Program-made: the position numbers and the translations under genes
Assembly (NCBI GenBank): GCA_031284165.1
Contig: JAITAK010000033.1
Coordinates: forward strand, 1-38,907
Origin: Puniceicoccales bacterium
GTDB lineage: Bacteria > Verrucomicrobiota > Verrucomicrobiia > Opitutales > LL51
DNA: 38,907 bases
Direction: 5' to 3'
The notes under the pieces: model-generated
What the model was told of the DNA's origin: nothing
What the model saw: only the letters and a program-made list of their open reading frames with translations
Database searches by the model: none
Shown here: in pieces, positions 36,642 through 38,907 of the stretch
Numbering within the stretch: the first letter of the stretch is position 1
Layout of the letters: each line of letters starts with the position of its first letter

Positions 36642-38907
36642 TTAGCTTTCCTTGGAATTGCCTTCATTGGTATTGGAACCGGCCTGATGTTCGGCTTGCC
36701 TAACTCTCATTAGAATCACCTTCATTCGTATTAAAACCGATCTGATGTCGGTCTCGTCTGTTACTTTAGAAAGTAGGTAACTCTGTTTTCGGTAGAGCTG
36801 GGGTAGAGGCAGAGGCTTACCTATTGGATGAAATGGCGCCGGAACAACACCAGACGCCGGAACAACATCACTAAAAAGGCACTCTTTTCTATCCTTGCTC
36901 AAATAACAATATACGGTTTCTTTTCCTTCGGAATAAGAACATAAATCCCATTCTTTCACACTTTCCGTATCAAATCGAGGTGTTAACTCTGCAGATTTAA
37001 GTTGCGACGATTTTTCAGGATTCGATAATTTTACATCTTTAATTACATTTTCAAAAATATTCCTGCTTCCTTTTGATATGAAAAATAAATTAAATTTCTT
37101 CATAAACATATTGCCAATTTCATTGGGAATTTCCTTATTATCGATTTTTTTCTTGAAAAGATTTTCAATCTCTTTCTTTGCAAATATAAGTACTTTTAAG
37201 TCTTTTGCTTGCTTTTGTCGGTTTCTTTCATCGCTTAATATATTTAAGTCGAATTCTAGACCGTCTATTAGCTTTCGATTTGTCTCTATATTATTACTGC
37301 GTCTTACTAACTTTATCATTTTCTGTGTTGCGTCCATAGATATTTTTTCCTTTTCTTGCGCACTGTTTGTATCTATATATTGCTTTTTATAGCTTTCGAT
37401 CTTCGCAGTCAATTTTTTATATTTCTCTTCGAGTCGCTCTATAGTTTTCTTTGTTTCATCCTTTTTCTTGTTTATCGCCTCTGCTTCTAGTTCTATATCC
37501 GCCTCATTTTTTATATTGGGAGATTTTCGTTTTGTTGTTGGCACATGTTTAAACGTTCTATAACCTAAAATTTCAGGTTTAAAACAGTATGCTTCAATCT
37601 TTTTATTCGAATTATCAATGGTCACTAAAACTTTTTCATTAACTTTCTCCAGGATCTCTGAAGCTAGAGCTTCGGCTGCGTTCTCGATAGCCATTTTTGG
37701 GCTCTTGAGATTCAATGGATCAATGTATTTTTTCACACTTTCTGCTATTGCCTTGTTTTCTGGGGTCTCTGATGTAGATGTAGTCGAAACTGACGATGAA
37801 GATAAGGGGCGCTGAAACTTCAGCGGTGGTGGTGGCGGCGGCGGCGGCGGCGGCGGTGGTAGTGGCGTTCCATCTTCCCCAATTATCTGCTCTTTATTAG
37901 ATTCCGGTGGCAGCGTTCCATCTTCCCCGACATTCTTTTCATCAGGTTCCGACGGCGTTGTACTTCGGAACTTCGGATCCAGACGCCGCAGTATTTGAGC
38001 CTGCCTTGATTCTTTCTTTGATGATTCGTGTTGTTGTTTATTGGAGTTCGATGGCGGTCTTCCACTTTTCTCAACTATTTGTCTAGATCCTTCGTCTGAT
38101 TTCGGTGTTTCACGGACCTTCAGCGCATTCTTCACTAATTTCTCCACCGATGGTTTGAGTTGTTCTCCGTTGGATTCCGACAGCGGCGTTTCATTTGGCC
38201 ACGTTGCATTTAGTCCCTTCAGCACATCCTTCGTCAATTGCTCAAGTTGTTGTTTATTAAATTTCAGTGGTGGTGTTTCACTTTGTCGCGTTTCATTTAG
38301 ACTCCTCAGCTTATCTTTCACCAATTCCTTCACTAATTGTTCAAGTTGGTCAAGTTGTTGTTCGTTGGATTGCGATTTCGGTGTTTGCGATATTGATCCT
38401 GATCCCGTCCACCCTGTTGATTTGAATCGTGTTTTTTGTGATCGTGCTTTATCGGATTTCGATATTGTTTTGTTGGATGGTAAATCTTCTAATGTTTTAC
38501 CCTTTGGTGTTTTCGCTCCTGCTTTTTTCTTCTTCAATGTTTTTTCTTTTTGATTTTCAGGTGCTTCTGATTCTTGAGTTTCCAGTGTTTCTAATTCTTG
38601 ATCTTCCGATGTTTTTGCTTCTTCATTCGACGGTGTTTCTGCTTTAGGATCCTCCGGTGTTTCTAGTTCTTCATTCGACAGTGTTTCTGCTTTGAGATCT
38701 TTCGGTGTTTTTGCTTCTTCGTTCGACGGTATTTCTGGTTCTTTCCTTTCTTCTATTGGATAGTTCCGTTCGAAGTTTGACGAATTTAAACGAAGCGATA
38801 ACATTTTCTTGCCTGAGGGTTGTTCAGCTTTTGACTTTTCGGCTGAGTTTATTGATGATACTCCGAATGGATTTGTTGATAATACTCCAGATAGATTCGT
38901 TGATGAT
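36642..38907 (-). CDS. Large low-complexity/repeat protein with polyproline tract; 5' end outside window
   Basis: Track ORF starts at ATG 38804, but the same frame stays open to the window edge (..SSTNLSGVLSTNPFGVSSINSAEKSKAEQPSGKK-MLSLR..). Contains 16-aa E/P repeats, ~30-aa Q/L helical repeats, a polyproline run and a C-terminal coiled-coil-like region. Confidence 0.75.
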   Translation of the reverse strand, partial: SSTNLSGVLSTNPFGVSSINSAEKSKAEQPSGKKMLSLRLNSSNFERNYPIEERKEPEIPSNEEAKTPKDLKAETLSNEELETPEDPKAETPSNEEAKTSEDQELETLETQESEAPENQKEKTLKKKKAGAKTPKGKTLEDLPSNKTISKSDKARSQKTRFKSTGWTGSGSISQTPKSQSNEQQLDQLEQLVKELVKDKLRSLNETRQSETPPLKFNKQQLEQLTKDVLKGLNATWPNETPLSESNGEQLKPSVEKLVKNALKVRETPKSDEGSRQIVEKSGRPPSNSNKQQHESSKKESRQAQILRRLDPKFRSTTPSEPDEKNVGEDGTLPPESNKEQIIGEDGTPLPPPPPPPPPPPPLKFQRPLSSSSVSTTSTSETPENKAIAESVKKYIDPLNLKSPKMAIENAAEALASEILEKVNEKVLVTIDNSNKKIEAYCFKPEILGYRTFKHVPTTKRKSPNIKNEADIELEAEAINKKKDETKKTIERLEEKYKKLTAKIESYKKQYIDTNSAQEKEKISMDATQKMIKLVRRSNNIETNRKLIDGLEFDLNILSDERNRQKQAKDLKVLIFAKKEIENLFKKKIDNKEIPNEIGNMFMKKFNLFFISKGSRNIFENVIKDVKLSNPEKSSQLKSAELTPRFDTESVKEWDLCSYSEGKETVYCYLSKDRKECLFSDVVPASGVVPAPFHPIGKPLPLPQLYRKQSYLLSKVTDETDIRSVLIRMKVILMRVRQAEHQAGSNTNEGNSKES
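37824..37866. repeat. Trinucleotide (GGT/GGC) microsatellite encoding polyproline
   Basis: cggtggtggtggcggcggcggcggcggcggcggtggtagtggc; reads as ~12 consecutive Pro on the minus strand. Confidence 0.95.
38535..38726 (-). repeat. Four 48-bp (16-aa) tandem repeats
   Basis: SNEEAKTPKDLKAETL / SNEELETPEDPKAETP / SNEEAKTSEDQELETL / ETQESEAPENQKEKTL. Confidence 0.9.
38848..38907 (-). repeat. 24-bp (8-aa) tandem repeat running off the window
   Basis: tttattgatgatactccgaatgga / tttgttgataatactccagataga / ttcgttgatgat..; minus-strand STN(L/P)(S/F)GV(L/S) octapeptides. Confidence 0.85.

Noticed and set aside
36423-36713. Plus-strand ORF whose 3' part (from ATG 36552) would encode a 53-aa hydrophobic peptide MNLNKNKTF..LVGSGLAFLGIAFIGIGTGLMFGLPNSH
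   Set aside because: Tempting as a small toxin-like membrane peptide. However, the duplicated segment it spans shows mostly synonymous divergence with a conserved stop in the minus-strand frame, so minus-strand coding is better supported.

Overview
The window is a fairly dense, AT-leaning bacterial chromosome segment. The housekeeping gene content and orthologue style suggest a Verrucomicrobiota/Opitutae-like, possibly host-associated lineage; this is inference only. Recognisable genes are pgi, rpsU, a MATE transporter, a Nudix hydrolase, sufS, a solitary atpA, a CPBP protease, an extended SDR, murJ, glmM, hppA, yebC, yidC, a UvrD/PcrA-type helicase, tRNA-Pro(UGG), a galE-like SDR, a GspA/ExeA + GspB/ExeB-like pair, glgP and sufC-sufB. 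Among these are several lineage-specific, mostly exported-looking proteins: (i) a signal-peptide-bearing cytidylate-kinase homologue with a broken P-loop; (ii) an exported ankyrin protein; (iii) a 714-aa exported protein made of three divergent copies of an unfamiliar ~200-aa domain; (iv) a >720-aa low-complexity protein with 16-aa repeats, helical repeats and a polyproline tract, running off the right edge; (v) a 48-aa tandem-repeat protein running off the left edge. Both edge-spanning repeat proteins show single-base indels near their 3' ends relative to their own repeat copies. Two intergenic regions contain stacked inverted repeats ending in terminator-like hairpins and are candidate structured RNAs. 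No CRISPR array, rRNA or transposase was seen. No search or folding was run; all calls come from reading the sequence and the supplied ORF translations.
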